Assembly (NCBI GenBank): GCA_014529385.2 | Contig: CM043949.1 | Span: 144,109,242-144,173,241 of the forward strand | DNA: 64,000 nt | Origin: Adiantum capillus-veneris | Lineage: Eukaryota; Streptophyta; Polypodiopsida; Polypodiales; Pteridaceae | Reading direction: 5' to 3' | In this document: piece after piece, positions 63,537 to 64,000 of the stretch | How the letters are laid out: each line of letters begins with the position of its first letter | Numbering within the stretch: position 1 is the stretch's first letter | Made by a program: the position numbers and the translations under genes | The notes under the pieces: generated by a model | What the model was told of the DNA's origin: nothing | The model's input: the letters and a program-made list of their open reading frames with translations, nothing else | Databases searched by the model: none

Positions 63537-64000
63537 TCAGATTCTCTTCCGTAATCCACACCTTTTCAATTTGAATCGTGCTCTCCATGCGGCTACCAAT
63601 CTAGCAAAAAAAAACAGAAATAGCATACCCACCTTAGAGCAGGGAATAATCCAAAGAACATAAAGATAACATAATTAAGAGAGAAAAATCATTCACCTTA
63701 CGTCGTCCGATATAAAATTTTGTATCTTCTCCATGCTCTATACCCATTATCACTAAGTGCTCCCACACATTGGCCAATGTCCAATGCTTGTTCACTTGGA
63801 TGGTCTCAACGGCACCACTCGACAATTTGATTGCAATATCAAATACCTCAATTGTAGCATCGGTGGATTGCAATGGAATCCATTCACCAAGCTTGCACAT
63901 CCATATTTCATAGAAGTACCGCACGTAAAGGGTGGAGCGCACCTTGATGAAACGGAAAGCAATGCCAAAACTTCCAACCTGACACCGAAAGCGATCTCCG
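63537..64000 (-). CDS. Unrecognised minus-strand gene, 3' end (cut by window edge)
   Basis: Exon 64000-63697 reads through the window edge (SFGIAFRFIKVRSTLYVRYF, EIWMCKLGEWIPLQSTDATI, VFDIAIKLSSGAVETIQVNK, NVWEHLVIMGIEHGEDTKFY, IGRRK). A GT-AG intron at about 63696-63601 (AAG/GTGAAT ... TTTTGCTAG/A) joins a short basic last exon (LVAAWRARFKLKRCGLRKRI) ending TGA 63537-63539. At least 120 codons. No domain recognised; same strand as, and 250 bp upstream of, the TATA-box gene. Confidence 0.5.

Overview
The window looks like plant nuclear DNA made almost entirely of mobile elements nested in one another. Plant markers are an initiator-Met tRNA primer site in a Ty1/copia element, a Ty3/gypsy element with a second RNase H (Tat lineage), a CACTA (En/Spm) element with DUF4218/DUF4216-type proteins, a hAT element, and short phase-0 GT-AG introns. 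Long AC/CA and AG/CT dinucleotide tracts are very abundant, and a Penelope-related reverse transcriptase (RT) family is present. A large-genome, non-seed plant such as a fern is my guess; it is inference, not proof. I see no ordinary cellular housekeeping gene, rRNA, tRNA or CRISPR.

Layout. From 1 to about 47 kb the substrate is a head-to-tail series of related long retroelements joined at (CA)n tracts. Copy 0 (1-2140) carries the end of ORF1 and a decayed RT ORF2. A second, ORF-deleted copy (2469-12536) is split by a young copia element (6968-12146) with identical 227-bp LTRs and a TTCCA target duplication. Copy A (13163-33843) has ORF1 and ORF2 and is split by a gypsy array (15056-29892). 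Copy B (33872-35672) is a 5' fragment. Copy C (about 36242-46826) is split by a hAT element (37858-45413) that holds further copies. The RT family shows a recurring ORF1 start (MTARMST), a 5' hairpin followed by TTAG, and a compact 3' hairpin with compensatory changes just before (CA)n.

The gypsy array reads, on the minus strand, as a partial internal region, LTR, full internal region, LTR. Both internal regions share the same stop codons, so the decayed element was duplicated in tandem, probably by unequal LTR crossover. A later deletion removed the far end plus about 190 bp of flank.

From 47.1 to 51.2 kb is low-information DNA with CT tracts and small coding-looking scraps. A CACTA element (51156-55954) carries a TNPA-like gene with Transposase_24 similarity and the C-terminal half of a TNP2-like gene, but no catalytic Transposase_21 part.

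The most unusual block is 56.9-64 kb. A plus-strand, intron-containing, frameshifted gene resembles a transposase of no superfamily I can name. It is followed by a divergent histone H3-like gene (60080-60914): a short MARTKQTTRK start, a very long tail region split over three frames, and an intact 200-codon ORF with a complete H3 fold. Then come a roughly 180-200 bp near-perfect palindrome and two unrecognised, converging minus-strand genes, one with a TATA box. Whether these genes form one large DNA transposon that carries a histone cannot be settled here because the window ends inside the block.
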